Source: Paenibacillus pinisoli (lineage in GTDB: Bacteria; Bacillota; Bacilli; Paenibacillales; Paenibacillaceae). Taken from it: a stretch of 64,000 nt of DNA. Shown piece by piece: positions 54,022-61,839 of this stretch (the stretch's first letter is position 1; each line of letters opens with the position of its first letter). The DNA lies in NCBI RefSeq assembly GCF_003605435.1, contig NZ_QXQB01000002.1, positions 1-64,000 on the forward strand, written 5' to 3'. The notes under the pieces are model-generated. The model did not search any database, had not been told where the DNA came from, and saw only the letters and a list, made by a program, of their open reading frames with translations. Made by a program: the position numbers and the translations under genes.

Positions 54022-55737
54022 CTACATTCCGAATTGGGCTCTATGCAGACGGCTGTAGACGCCTTCTTTCGCAATCAGCTCCTCATGCTTCCCTTGCTCG
54101 GCAACTCCCTGATCCGCTACGACGATGATGCGGTCCGCGTTTTTGACTGTGGCAAGACGATGCGCGATGACAAGCGTCGTGCGTCCCTGCGACAGCTCTG
54201 ACAGAGCCAATTGGATCGCGGCTTCCGTCTCTGTATCCAGCGCCGAAGTCGCTTCGTCAAGAATCAGGATAGGCGGATTTTTGAGGAACATGCGGGAGAT
54301 CGACAGCCGCTGCTTTTGTCCTCCTGACAGCTTCACGCCGCGTTCGCCGACAAAGGTGTCAAGGCCGTCCGGAAGCGACTTGATCATCTCCTCCAGCTGT
54401 GCCCGCCTTGCAGCTTCCCATATCTCCTCATCGCTTGCGCCCAGCTTGCCATAAGCGATATTCTCGCGTATGGTGCCATCGAAGAGGAACACGTCCTGCT
54501 GGACAATGCCAATCTGCGAACGCAACGATTCAAGCGTCATGCTGCGGACATCCATGCCGTCAATTGTGACCGATCCGCCATCGACATCATAGAACCGCGG
54601 CAGCAGCGAGCACAGCGTACTCTTGCCGGCGCCCGACGGTCCCACAAGCGCAGCCGTCTCTCCGGCACGAATCGTCAGGTTCACGCCCTGCAGCACCTTG
54701 TCCTTGCCTTCGTAGCCGAACGTTACATCGTTGAAGCGAATTTCGCCGTTCAGATGATTCACACGGCGGGCATTCGGCGCATCATCGACGTCCGGCTCCG
54801 TCTCCAAGAGCTCCAGATACCGCTTGAAGCCCGCAATCCCTTTCGGATACGTCTCAATGACAGAGTTAATCTGCCGGATTGGTCCCAAGAACACGTTGGA
54901 CAACATCACAAAGGCAATGAATTGGCCGTTCGTCATCCGTCCTTCAATGACAAACCAAGTGCCGCATACAAGCACGAACAGCGATACCAGCTTCATCAGA
55001 ATAAAGCTGAGCGAAGAGTTCCATGCCATAATCCGATAAGTGAGCAGCTTCGTCAGACGGAACCGTTCATTGTTTTGGGCAAAACGGTTGATCTCATGCT
55101 CCTCGTTAGCGAATGCTTGCACAACGCGAATTCCGCTTACGTTGTTCTCTACCCTTGCGTTATAGTCGGCAATGTCCGAGAACATCCTTTTGAAAGCAGC
55201 CGACATTTTCTTGCTGAAATACATGGACAAATAAATCATGATCGGCACGATGATAAAGGTCAGCACCGCAAGCTGCCAGTTAATGCCCAGCATAATGCCG
55301 AAGGCGCCTGTCAGCGTCATAAGGGCGATGAACAGATCCTCCGGGCCGTGGTGGGCAATCTCGCCGATATCCATCAGATCGTTGGTCATCCGGGAGACAA
55401 GATGCCCGGTTTTGTTATTGTCGAAGAAGCGGAAAGACAGCTTCTGAACCCGGTCGAACAACTTCTTCCGCATATCCGACTCAATGTTAATGCCAAGCTT
55501 ATGCCCCCAGTACGTCACAACATAATGCAGGGCGGAGCTGACAATATAGATCCCGAGCAAGCCAAGACATGCATACAGGATCCATATCCAATTGCCGCTC
55601 GGCAGCAGATCGTCAATCACGCGGTTAACAGCGAGCGGGAATGCCAGCTCCAGCAAGGCAGCTAATATCGCACAAGAAAAGTCCAAGATGAACAGGCCCT
55701 TATAAGGGCGGTAATATTCGAAAAAGCGACGTAACAT
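54022..55737 (-). CDS. ABC exporter-type transporter in the iron locus
   Basis: 571 residues from ATG 55737 (GTGGAGG upstream). One six-helix domain and one ATPase domain with Walker A GPSGAGKST, signature LSGGQKQRL, Walker B ILILDEATSALD and switch His (VIAHRL), all canonical, so a homodimer is likely. It lies between the binding protein and the permeases of a siderophore importer. It could export a siderophore, or like mycobacterial IrtAB, import one with an exporter fold. Either role is an inference. Confidence 0.9.
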   Translation of the reverse strand: MLRRFFEYYRPYKGLFILDFSCAILAALLELAFPLAVNRVIDDLLPSGNWIWILYACLGLLGIYIVSSALHYVVTYWGHKLGINIESDMRKKLFDRVQKLSFRFFDNNKTGHLVSRMTNDLMDIGEIAHHGPEDLFIALMTLTGAFGIMLGINWQLAVLTFIIVPIMIYLSMYFSKKMSAAFKRMFSDIADYNARVENNVSGIRVVQAFANEEHEINRFAQNNERFRLTKLLTYRIMAWNSSLSFILMKLVSLFVLVCGTWFVIEGRMTNGQFIAFVMLSNVFLGPIRQINSVIETYPKGIAGFKRYLELLETEPDVDDAPNARRVNHLNGEIRFNDVTFGYEGKDKVLQGVNLTIRAGETAALVGPSGAGKSTLCSLLPRFYDVDGGSVTIDGMDVRSMTLESLRSQIGIVQQDVFLFDGTIRENIAYGKLGASDEEIWEAARRAQLEEMIKSLPDGLDTFVGERGVKLSGGQKQRLSISRMFLKNPPILILDEATSALDTETEAAIQLALSELSQGRTTLVIAHRLATVKNADRIIVVADQGVAEQGKHEELIAKEGVYSRLHRAQFGM

Positions 55738-55805
55738 GACTACCTCCACCGACATCTATAATCATTCAAAAAGGCTTCCCCGTCCTAAGCGAGCTTCATC
55801 GCTCT

Positions 55806-56810
55806 TTACTTCAATCCGGCCAGCCAGCCGGCAAGCTCCTCAGTCTGGGACAATACAGCAATCGGATCATAATACCAGGAATGCTCTTCCTTCCACACAT
55901 ATATCCGTTCGTTCTTCACCGCTTCAAGCGTGCCCCATATCGGGTCGCCCTTCACATCCTCCACGCTGCGATCGTTGGAGGTCAGAATGATATAATCGCC
56001 GGCATATTGCGGCAGCGCTTCATTCGTCAAGCTGGCCCATTGCTTCTCCATAATTTCCGCGGCGATTCCCGCCGGCGGCTTGAAGCCGAGCGCTTGATAG
56101 ACGGCTTGTCCGCCTCTGCCGAAGTTATCTCCGTATGTGTATATGGAATTATCGGTCCACTCGATAATCGAGAAGGTAGCTCCCTCCGGTACCGCTTGAT
56201 GAGCCTTCTCCCTTGCAGCGGTAATCCGTCGGTCGTAGTCCTCCAGCCAAGCCTTCGCTTCATTCTCCTTGCCAAGAAGCTCTCCGAAATACGTTAGCTC
56301 CTCATGCGCGTTTTTCAATTCCCCATATGGAATAGAAAGCGTTGGCGCGATTTTGGACAACTGCTGGTATCTGGCATCATCCGCAGCTGCGCCTGTAATG
56401 ATCAAGTCAGGCTGCAGGTCAATTACCTTCTCGAGTGAGCCATTCACATCGCCTATATCTTCGACGCCATTAAGGAAATCAGCTAGATAAGGGTTTTCCC
56501 AATGTAGGCCTGGTGTTCCGATAGGCGTAACACCAAGGACAATTAAGCTGCCCAAATACTGATCGGCCACAATACGCTTCGGATTAGCTGGAATTTGTAT
56601 TTCCTTGCCGCCGGAGACGACCGTTCGAGTTTCCTTATCCGCAGTACTCGTTTGTGGATTGCCGCTGGAAGCATTCTCCGTTACATTCGGGGATGTTCCT
56701 GTTCCATTGCCCGTATTGGAAGCGACATTCCCGCCGGAGCATGCGCTCAGCACCAAGGTGAGGCACAGCAAAAGCGTTGCCGCGGTTGTAGATGAAAACG
56801 ATTTGTACAT
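55806..56810 (-). CDS. siderophore-binding lipoprotein (internal start of the AraC frame)
   Basis: 334 residues. A lipoprotein signal with lipobox LSAC (Cys about 23) is followed by a Ser/Thr/Asn linker and a complete FepB/FeuA-type binding domain: IPANPKRIVADQYLGSLIVLGVTPIGT at its start and LQPDLIITGAA in the middle. GAGGGG eight bases before the ATG, plus a promoter and Fur box just upstream, show it can be made alone. The same frame continues upstream without a stop into the AraC regulator (see 55806-57764). Confidence 0.92.
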   Translation of the reverse strand: MYKSFSSTTAATLLLCLTLVLSACSGGNVASNTGNGTGTSPNVTENASSGNPQTSTADKETRTVVSGGKEIQIPANPKRIVADQYLGSLIVLGVTPIGTPGLHWENPYLADFLNGVEDIGDVNGSLEKVIDLQPDLIITGAAADDARYQQLSKIAPTLSIPYGELKNAHEELTYFGELLGKENEAKAWLEDYDRRITAAREKAHQAVPEGATFSIIEWTDNSIYTYGDNFGRGGQAVYQALGFKPPAGIAAEIMEKQWASLTNEALPQYAGDYIILTSNDRSVEDVKGDPIWGTLEAVKNERIYVWKEEHSWYYDPIAVLSQTEELAGWLAGLK

Positions 56811-57764
56811 TGAAATATCCCCTCTGCTCTGATTTTGATAACAATTATCATTATCAGTATGATCTCGTTTCCTCTCTCCGGCAACGGAGGATCTTAGGAT
56901 TGCAGATGGACTTTTTGCGGATTGATCGATTCTAACTTGTACCTTTCGGTAATGCAGCGGGGAAACCCCATACATCTTCTTGAATATGCGGCCAAAATAA
57001 TACGGATCGCCATAACCCACATACGATGCGATTTCGCGTATGCTTGCTTCCGTATCGGCAAGCAGGGAAGCTGCCTTCTCCATCCGGATTCGAAGCAAAT
57101 AATCAATCGGGCTGTATCCCGTGGCCTTCTTGAACACATCTGATAGATGGGCGGCGCTATAATTGAATGAAGCGGCAAGCGAGTCTAGCGATATCGGATC
57201 GGCGTAATGCTTCTCCATATACCGCAGTGCCCGTGTTGCAAGATCCGGCTCTGCCCTCGCATTGCCCTTGCGGTGCAGCTGCTGCAGGATCATACCTGCA
57301 AGCTCGTAGAACATCGACTTGACCTGGAACCTCTCGAACGGGCCTGCAATCTCCCACTCTCGGCGCATCGCCTCTACAATTCGGAACAAGGATAGCGGAT
57401 CATCCGGCATCAGCTGATACGCCACCGTGAACGGATTGGAGCGGGCCAGCAGCTCCGCCAAATCCTGGCGGGAAGGCAGCGGAAGGGCCGCCTTGTAATA
57501 AATCAAGTCACACTCCCACTGCTCCACGTGGGGGCGAATATCCATAACCGAGCCTTTGCCGCCATGCAGCACATGGAATGGACGGAGCGGGTAATCCGTA
57601 CCGTTCAGCGTCACAACAGCCCCGCCTCTCACCGCAAACAGGAACATGCTCGCGGGAAGCTGATAAGCGCGCAGCTCCTCCCCTTCCCGCATGACCATAT
57701 GCCTGATGTCCAGCACTCTGATCGAGGCATGGTTCCATAATGCTAGATGCTCGTGTTCAACCAT
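55806..57764 (-). CDS. AraC regulator reading through into the binding lipoprotein
   Basis: One uninterrupted frame of 652 residues. Residues about 1-165 are an AraC-type sensing domain, and about 180-275 hold two helix-turn-helix units (PISLDSLAASFNYSAAHLSDVFKKATG and IREIASYVGYGDPYYFGRIFKKMYGVSP). After HYRK a 44-residue linker leads into the lipoprotein at its own Met (56810). The linker DNA contains a promoter and Fur box, whose bases encode DNDNCY. So the regulator has no stop of its own. Start ATG 57764 is preferred over GTG 57776. A genuine fusion, a lost stop or a sequencing slip are all possible. Confidence 0.75.
   Translation of the reverse strand: MVEHEHLALWNHASIRVLDIRHMVMREGEELRAYQLPASMFLFAVRGGAVVTLNGTDYPLRPFHVLHGGKGSVMDIRPHVEQWECDLIYYKAALPLPSRQDLAELLARSNPFTVAYQLMPDDPLSLFRIVEAMRREWEIAGPFERFQVKSMFYELAGMILQQLHRKGNARAEPDLATRALRYMEKHYADPISLDSLAASFNYSAAHLSDVFKKATGYSPIDYLLRIRMEKAASLLADTEASIREIASYVGYGDPYYFGRIFKKMYGVSPLHYRKVQVRIDQSAKSPSAILRSSVAGERKRDHTDNDNCYQNQSRGDISMYKSFSSTTAATLLLCLTLVLSACSGGNVASNTGNGTGTSPNVTENASSGNPQTSTADKETRTVVSGGKEIQIPANPKRIVADQYLGSLIVLGVTPIGTPGLHWENPYLADFLNGVEDIGDVNGSLEKVIDLQPDLIITGAAADDARYQQLSKIAPTLSIPYGELKNAHEELTYFGELLGKENEAKAWLEDYDRRITAAREKAHQAVPEGATFSIIEWTDNSIYTYGDNFGRGGQAVYQALGFKPPAGIAAEIMEKQWASLTNEALPQYAGDYIILTSNDRSVEDVKGDPIWGTLEAVKNERIYVWKEEHSWYYDPIAVLSQTEELAGWLAGLK
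56837..56884 (-). promoter_or_regulatory. Fur box and promoter inside the AraC reading frame
   Basis: Minus strand TTGCCG (56879-56884) and CATACT (56856-56861), 17-base spacer; then a Fur-like 19-mer (56837-56855; plus strand gataacaattatcattatc) matching 16 of 19 bases of GATAATGATAATCATTATC. The box covers the expected start site of the lipoprotein transcript. Confidence 0.75.
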
Positions 57765-57863
57765 GATCTTTAACACCTTTCAACCTTCCTCTTGTATGTG
57801 CGGCTCATCGTGCGGACGTCGGAAGGCTAAAGCTGTCGGTATCCCATAGACGAGGCAGCGAAA

Positions 57864-58835
57864 TTATTTCAGCTTCTTCCATTCCTGCAGCATATCGGCC
57901 ACCTTCTGCACCTGGGCCTTAATTGCAATTGGATCATAGGGCCAGAAATAGTCGCCATCCAGGTCGAACACCCGGTTCTGCTTCACCGCATCCAGCGTAT
58001 TCCAGACAGACCCTTCCCGATCGAGCAGCCCTTCCTGCGGAGAATCCAGGAATATGTAGTCCCCTGCAAATTCCGGAACGAGCTCGAACGATACCTTCTC
58101 CAGATCTTTGCCAGCCTCGATCATCTCCTGCACCCGCGGCGGCGGCGTCAGCTCCAGATGGGAATAGACCGCTTGAACTCCCCGCCATACCCCCGAAGCA
58201 TAAATGTACAGCCCTTTATCGAAGCCGCCCATTACCGTCACGGTCTCATCCTTGCCGATAATGCCTTCAATTTGCGCTTTGGCAGCCTTTACCGTCTCAT
58301 TGAAGTCAGCAACCCAAGCCTCCGCTTCTTCTTCCTTGCCAAGCAGCTTCCCGAATTCGCGAATTTCATCCCGCGCGTCCTTGAACGTATCGTAGGTATA
58401 CACCACGGTTGGCGCTATCTTGGATAGCTGCTCATAAATCTGCTTATCATTGCTAAGCGTCACGATCAAATCCGGCTGCAGCGACAAGATCTTCTCGATG
58501 CTGCTGCTGTCAATTGTGCCGATGTCTTCAATCCCGTCTACCAGCCCTTGCACATGCGGGCTTTCAATATCCCAGAACGGCGCGCCTACCGGCTTGACGC
58601 CAAGCGCCAATAATGTAGCCATGTAACCTTGCGCAACTACACGCTTCGGCTCAGCGGGAATTTCAAGATCGCCATTTACGGTTTTTACAATACGCGTCGC
58701 CGGACTGGACTCAGAAGACTCATTGTCGCTCCCATTAGACGGCGCTGTGCTTCCCCCGCTTCCGCAAGCGCTTAAAATGATATTAAGTGCCGTGAACAAA
58801 CTGATAAATCCAACATATCGTTTTGCCTTCTGCAT
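57864..58835 (-). CDS. siderophore-binding lipoprotein
   Basis: 323 residues with lipobox LSAC (Cys about 24), a Ser/Asn-rich linker and a class III binding fold (IPAEPKRVVAQGYMATLLALGVKPVGA, LSLQPDLIVTLSND, long backbone helix, then DYIFLDSPQEG). It should hand a ferric siderophore to the FecCD permeases. It is about 40% similar by eye to the second lipoprotein, suggesting duplication. AGAGGGG precedes the ATG; a Fur box and a perfect palindrome lie upstream. The AraC frame follows 100 bases later on the same strand. Confidence 0.93.
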   Translation of the reverse strand: MQKAKRYVGFISLFTALNIILSACGSGGSTAPSNGSDNESSESSPATRIVKTVNGDLEIPAEPKRVVAQGYMATLLALGVKPVGAPFWDIESPHVQGLVDGIEDIGTIDSSSIEKILSLQPDLIVTLSNDKQIYEQLSKIAPTVVYTYDTFKDARDEIREFGKLLGKEEEAEAWVADFNETVKAAKAQIEGIIGKDETVTVMGGFDKGLYIYASGVWRGVQAVYSHLELTPPPRVQEMIEAGKDLEKVSFELVPEFAGDYIFLDSPQEGLLDREGSVWNTLDAVKQNRVFDLDGDYFWPYDPIAIKAQVQKVADMLQEWKKLK

Positions 58836-58862
58836 ATTTCTCTACCCCTCTGAAATGGACTC

Positions 58863-58876
58863 GATGTGATCACATC
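58863..58876. promoter_or_regulatory. perfect 14-base palindrome before the lipoprotein
   Basis: GATGTGATCACATC reads the same on both strands and lies between the Fur box and the start codon, 28 bases from the ATG. It may be the operator of one of the two AraC-type regulators or of a CRP-like protein. Confidence 0.5.
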
Positions 58877-58879
58877 ACC

Positions 58880-58898
58880 AATAATGAGAATCATTATC
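58880..58898. promoter_or_regulatory. Fur box before the first lipoprotein
   Basis: aataatgagaatcattatc matches most of the 19-base Fur consensus. A TATGAT -10 candidate lies just upstream on the minus strand. Confidence 0.75.
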
Positions 58899-58968
58899 GG
58901 TTACGGTCCTAATCATAGCAGTAGTAGAACTGGCAGTCTATTTCAAGAAGTTGCCTCTTTGTTATGCC

Positions 58969-60574
58969 TTAATGTTGGATTCTATGTCCCGACAACAGAA
59001 GCTCCACTTGCTTCTCCAGCTGTCTCTCCAGCGACAGCCCCTCACAGCTCCAGCATTCCTCCAGCCTGAGCGGGTAGATGCGGTTATGCTTTGCGGCGGG
59101 CAAGCTGCGCCATATCTCATCCTCCCGAAGCTTGCGGTTAAGCTCTTCTTCATAATCCGGGCTGTCGCATATGACGACAAACATATGATCAGCCGCATAC
59201 TCCGGGAGCTGGGCATCCGATATATAAATCGGCTTGTCGGGCAGCAGTACTTCTTCCTGTATCCGCTCCGGCGGGGGCAGGTCCAGCATATCGTACAGAT
59301 TGTAGGCTCCTCGAAGCCTGCGATTCCAGATCCCGATTACACTGCTCTCTTATTTCATATAAGGCAACCGTCTCATTCGGCTTGATATGTTCGGCGAGCC
59401 GCAGCCTGGCATACCTAACCTTGGCCAAGTAACGCTGAATCCATTGCTCCGCTGCGCCTTCCTTGCCCAACAGCCTGCCCAGCAGCCTGACCTCCTCGAG
59501 CGGGTCCAGCTTAGCCCAATCCAGGGTGACGACAGGCGCCATCTCCTCCAGCCGCTTCATTTTGTCCGGCGTATAATAGAAGTAGGTAGGCGCAAGGATC
59601 AGATCCACGCCAAGCGACTTGAGCTCATCTGCGCTATGCTGCTCGCTTACGATATGGACGTCTCTCAGCTCGTCCTTGAGCAGCAGCGAGTGGTGCAGGA
59701 TAATGGCGTCCGTCGCTGTCGGCTGCACGCCTAGCGCCAAGAGATGGCCGACAAACTGGAAGGCCGCGATGCGCCGCGGCTTGGGCTGGCAGCGGAACTG
59801 CCCTGGCGTCATGCCGGTTACAGCTTTGAACTTCCGGCTCAAATACAAGCCGCTCTTGTACCCGACGCCAAGCGCAATCTCATGCAGCGTCTGATCAGAC
59901 GCAAGCAGCCGCTCCTTGGCTTTGCCAATCCGAAGGCGGTTCACATATTCAGAGAATCCCCAGCCTGTTCGCTTGCGGAAGAGCGTGGAGAAGTAGGATT
60001 CATTGAAGCCGGCCATCCCTGCAAGCTGAGCCCGGGCAATCGGCTGGTCATAATGCTCATGAACATACGCGATCGATTCATCAATCAGCTTGTCGTAATG
60101 ATTGTCTTCCTTGCCGCCGCCGTCGCCGGAGAATACGAAATCGAGCAGCTCCTCCAGCATATACCGCTTATTCCGTCCGCTGTACTTGCCCGCTGCCGCT
60201 TCCTCTGTCAATTGTCGAAGCAGCGAATATGCCCGCTGCGACAAATTAGGCGACACCCAGCCGCTCTCCGGCAGGATTGACCAATCGGCATGATAGAGCA
60301 AGCGGTTGCCGCTCTCCTCCATCAGCCGGTAAGACTCGAAGGCGATATGATGAATCCTGGCATTCGATGCGCCGCTGGCTTGAAGCTTAACCTGCTGCCA
60401 CGGCCTCAGAAGCATCATAGCCCCGTTCTGCAGCGTCACTGTTCGTCTGCCCAGTCTGACCTTCACTCCGCCTTCCGCTGCAATGAAGGACGGAAATTCT
60501 ACTTGCAGCGTTGAAGCCTGCCGCTGCACTTGAAGCCGGCTTGCCGACTTTAATGTAAAGATGGATGCATCCAT
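58969..60574 (-). pseudogene. Btr/YbbB-like AraC-binding-protein regulator, frameshifted
   Basis: The first frame gives an AraC sensing part (about 1-160), two helix-turn-helix units (about 165-265) and most of a cytoplasmic siderophore-binding domain without signal peptide. After TVALYEIRE (about residue 409) it becomes nonsense and stops at 59189. The missing end continues in the next frame (SVIGIWNRRLRGAYNLYDML to the stop at 58969). Adding one AG to the (AG)3 tract at 59345-59350 restores an uninterrupted product of about 535 residues, close to B. subtilis Btr (529), which senses Fe-bacillibactin. It is either inactive, a switchable gene or a sequence error. Confidence 0.8.
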
Positions 60575-60611
60575 GTCATGACATGCCTCCCATAAAACTC
60601 AATCATACGAC

Positions 60612-60644
60612 TATCATTATAGTGATAAAGATTATCAATATCAA
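60612..60644 (-). promoter_or_regulatory. Fur-overlapped promoter of the Btr-like gene
   Basis: Minus strand TTGATA (60639-60644) and TATAAT (60616-60621) with a 17-base spacer made of TTGATAATCTTTATCAC, a Fur-like inverted repeat continuing over the -10 box. Iron-bound Fur would block it. Confidence 0.75.
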
Positions 60645-60788
60645 TATACTTTTTTTGAAGCTTTATTATAAAAAATCCATTGCAAGCGATGGAAACATAC
60701 TTCTGCGGCCGCTTAAGATCACGTCTGCCCATTCCCTGCCGATCCCGCCGCATCCTTGTTCATGACTGTAGCAGATGTGTTTGAAAAT

Positions 60789-60803
60789 GATAATTATTAT
60801 CAT
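60789..60803. promoter_or_regulatory. second Fur box upstream of the Btr-like gene
   Basis: TGATAATTATTATCA is a perfect 7-1-7 inverted repeat, about 215 bases before the Btr-like start and next to the terminator of the upstream gene. On the minus strand TTATCA and TACAGT, 17 bases apart, follow it. The 60575-60947 stretch holds this box, the terminator and the Btr promoter, with no convincing gene. Confidence 0.7.
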
Positions 60804-60812
60804 ATTTAGAGA

Positions 60813-60852
60813 AAAAAAGACCGCTCCTCTCCAACGGAGAACGGAGCGATCC
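60813..60852 (-). terminator. terminator after the small secreted protein
   Basis: Minus-strand arms GATCGCTCC and GGAGCGGTC with an inner CTCC/GGAG pair, followed by seven T. It lies 95 bases after the stop. Confidence 0.85.
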
Positions 60853-60947
60853 ATGACATGACTTAAATCAAGCCAACCTAGCCTAACTTGCAAGGCAGAT
60901 GCATGCAAAACTTAATAATTAAAGCCTATAAGGCCATGCAATATCAA

Positions 60948-61316
60948 TTAATAGCCGCGCCATACAACGGATGGTCCCATCCAATTGCTTGGCAGTGTAA
61001 TGACATATTTATAAGTGCCTGCAGGCTGGTTGCCCAGATATACAGTGCCTGTCCGCATTCCATTATCATAAGGATATCCGCCCTCTACGCTGCCGTAACC
61101 AACAAACACATCGCCGGAAGCTGTAACGCGATATACAGAGGCATACATCCATCCGGAAATATGCGAGTCATAAGCTGTATATTCCAAGGCAAGATTGCCG
61201 CCCGAATGATATACCGCTCCTGTCTCTGTACGGGTCGTGCTTGCGGAAGCGCTAGTAGCGAATGTCAAAAGCATAACCAAAACCATAAGTCCAAGGCTCA
61301 ATTTTCTAATATTCAT
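60948..61316 (-). CDS. small secreted beta-rich protein
   Basis: 122 residues, not recognised. A clear signal peptide (cleavage after ASA, about residue 26) is followed by about 96 residues rich in Gly, Tyr, Thr and Ser with alternating beta patterns (VYHSGGNLALEYTAY, GTYKYVITLPSNW). No cysteine is present. GAGGAGG lies before the ATG. It has a leader of about 240 bases from a strong promoter and possibly a Fur-controlled promoter further up. A role in iron limitation would be only positional. Confidence 0.8.
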   Translation of the reverse strand: MNIRKLSLGLMVLVMLLTFATSASASTTRTETGAVYHSGGNLALEYTAYDSHISGWMYASVYRVTASGDVFVGYGSVEGGYPYDNGMRTGTVYLGNQPAGTYKYVITLPSNWMGPSVVWRGY

Positions 61317-61560
61317 CTTATTTCCTCCTCAAAGTGTATTAATAGCGAATAAAAGTATAACGTATGCTAAGTCCAGGATGCTGTGATGTAAGCAATGGCT
61401 CGTCCATGAACCACCCCCTCAACAGAATTAGGCAGGCTTAATCCAAGCTATCGTCAAAACATATGGGTAAGATGATAAGATGGTAAGAATGAAATTGAGA
61501 AGCAGTAAGGAAGAATGAGGCGTAAGGAGCAAGTCAGAAGGATGAACGCGGTACAATTTT
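61317..61560 (-). other. long pyrimidine-rich leader
   Basis: About 244 non-coding bases between a strong promoter and the secreted-protein gene. From 61545 down to 61465 the transcript is almost all C, U and A, with only four G. Near 61468-61491 the plus strand shows three tandem octamers: TAAGATGA, TAAGATGG, TAAGAATG. The tract should be unstructured and could pair with G-rich ribosome sites; no terminator separates it from the gene. Confidence 0.5.
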
Positions 61561-61566
61561 AATGGT

Positions 61567-61595
61567 ATTGTATCACCTGTCCCATTCATTGACAA
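61567..61595 (-). promoter_or_regulatory. promoter of the secreted-protein transcript
   Basis: Minus strand TTGTCA (61590-61595) and TACAAT (61567-61572) with a 17-base spacer, five of six matches each. Confidence 0.7.
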
Positions 61596-61714
61596 TCATT
61601 TCTAGTTCATTTCTACGAACATTTCATCTTCATGAGTCCTAATTGAAATAATATTTTACTGCCTAATGGAGAGCAGTTCAAAGAATGGATGGTTGACAGA
61701 AAGCCCCTGTTTTG

Positions 61715-61744
61715 ATTATGATTGATAATAATTATCAGTATCAA
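61715..61744 (-). promoter_or_regulatory. Fur-controlled promoter downstream of sdhB
   Basis: Minus strand TTGATA (61739-61744) and CATAAT (61715-61720), 18-base spacer. The spacer holds TGATAATAATTATCA (61723-61737), a perfect 7-1-7 Fur repeat. Between it and the next promoter lie about 110 bases with no gene; the 61317-61839 stretch has no convincing protein frame. Confidence 0.7.
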
Positions 61745-61762
61745 TAACAGCACATTTATCAT

Positions 61763-61798
61763 AAAAAAAAGCCCCCAAGCGGCTTGCGCTTGAGAGCT
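61763..61798 (-). terminator. sdhB terminator
   Basis: Minus-strand arms AGCTCTCAAGCG and CGCTTGGGGGCT pair with G-U pairs and are followed by eight T. Confidence 0.85.
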
Positions 61799-61839
61799 CC
61801 TCATCCCCGTGCGATTGTAATCGCATAGAGCTAATTAAA

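Noticed and set aside
61613..61804. A 63-codon minus-strand frame with a hydrophobic stretch
   Set aside because: It starts within the sdhB terminator, and its hydrophobic part is the translation of the AT-rich Fur promoter.
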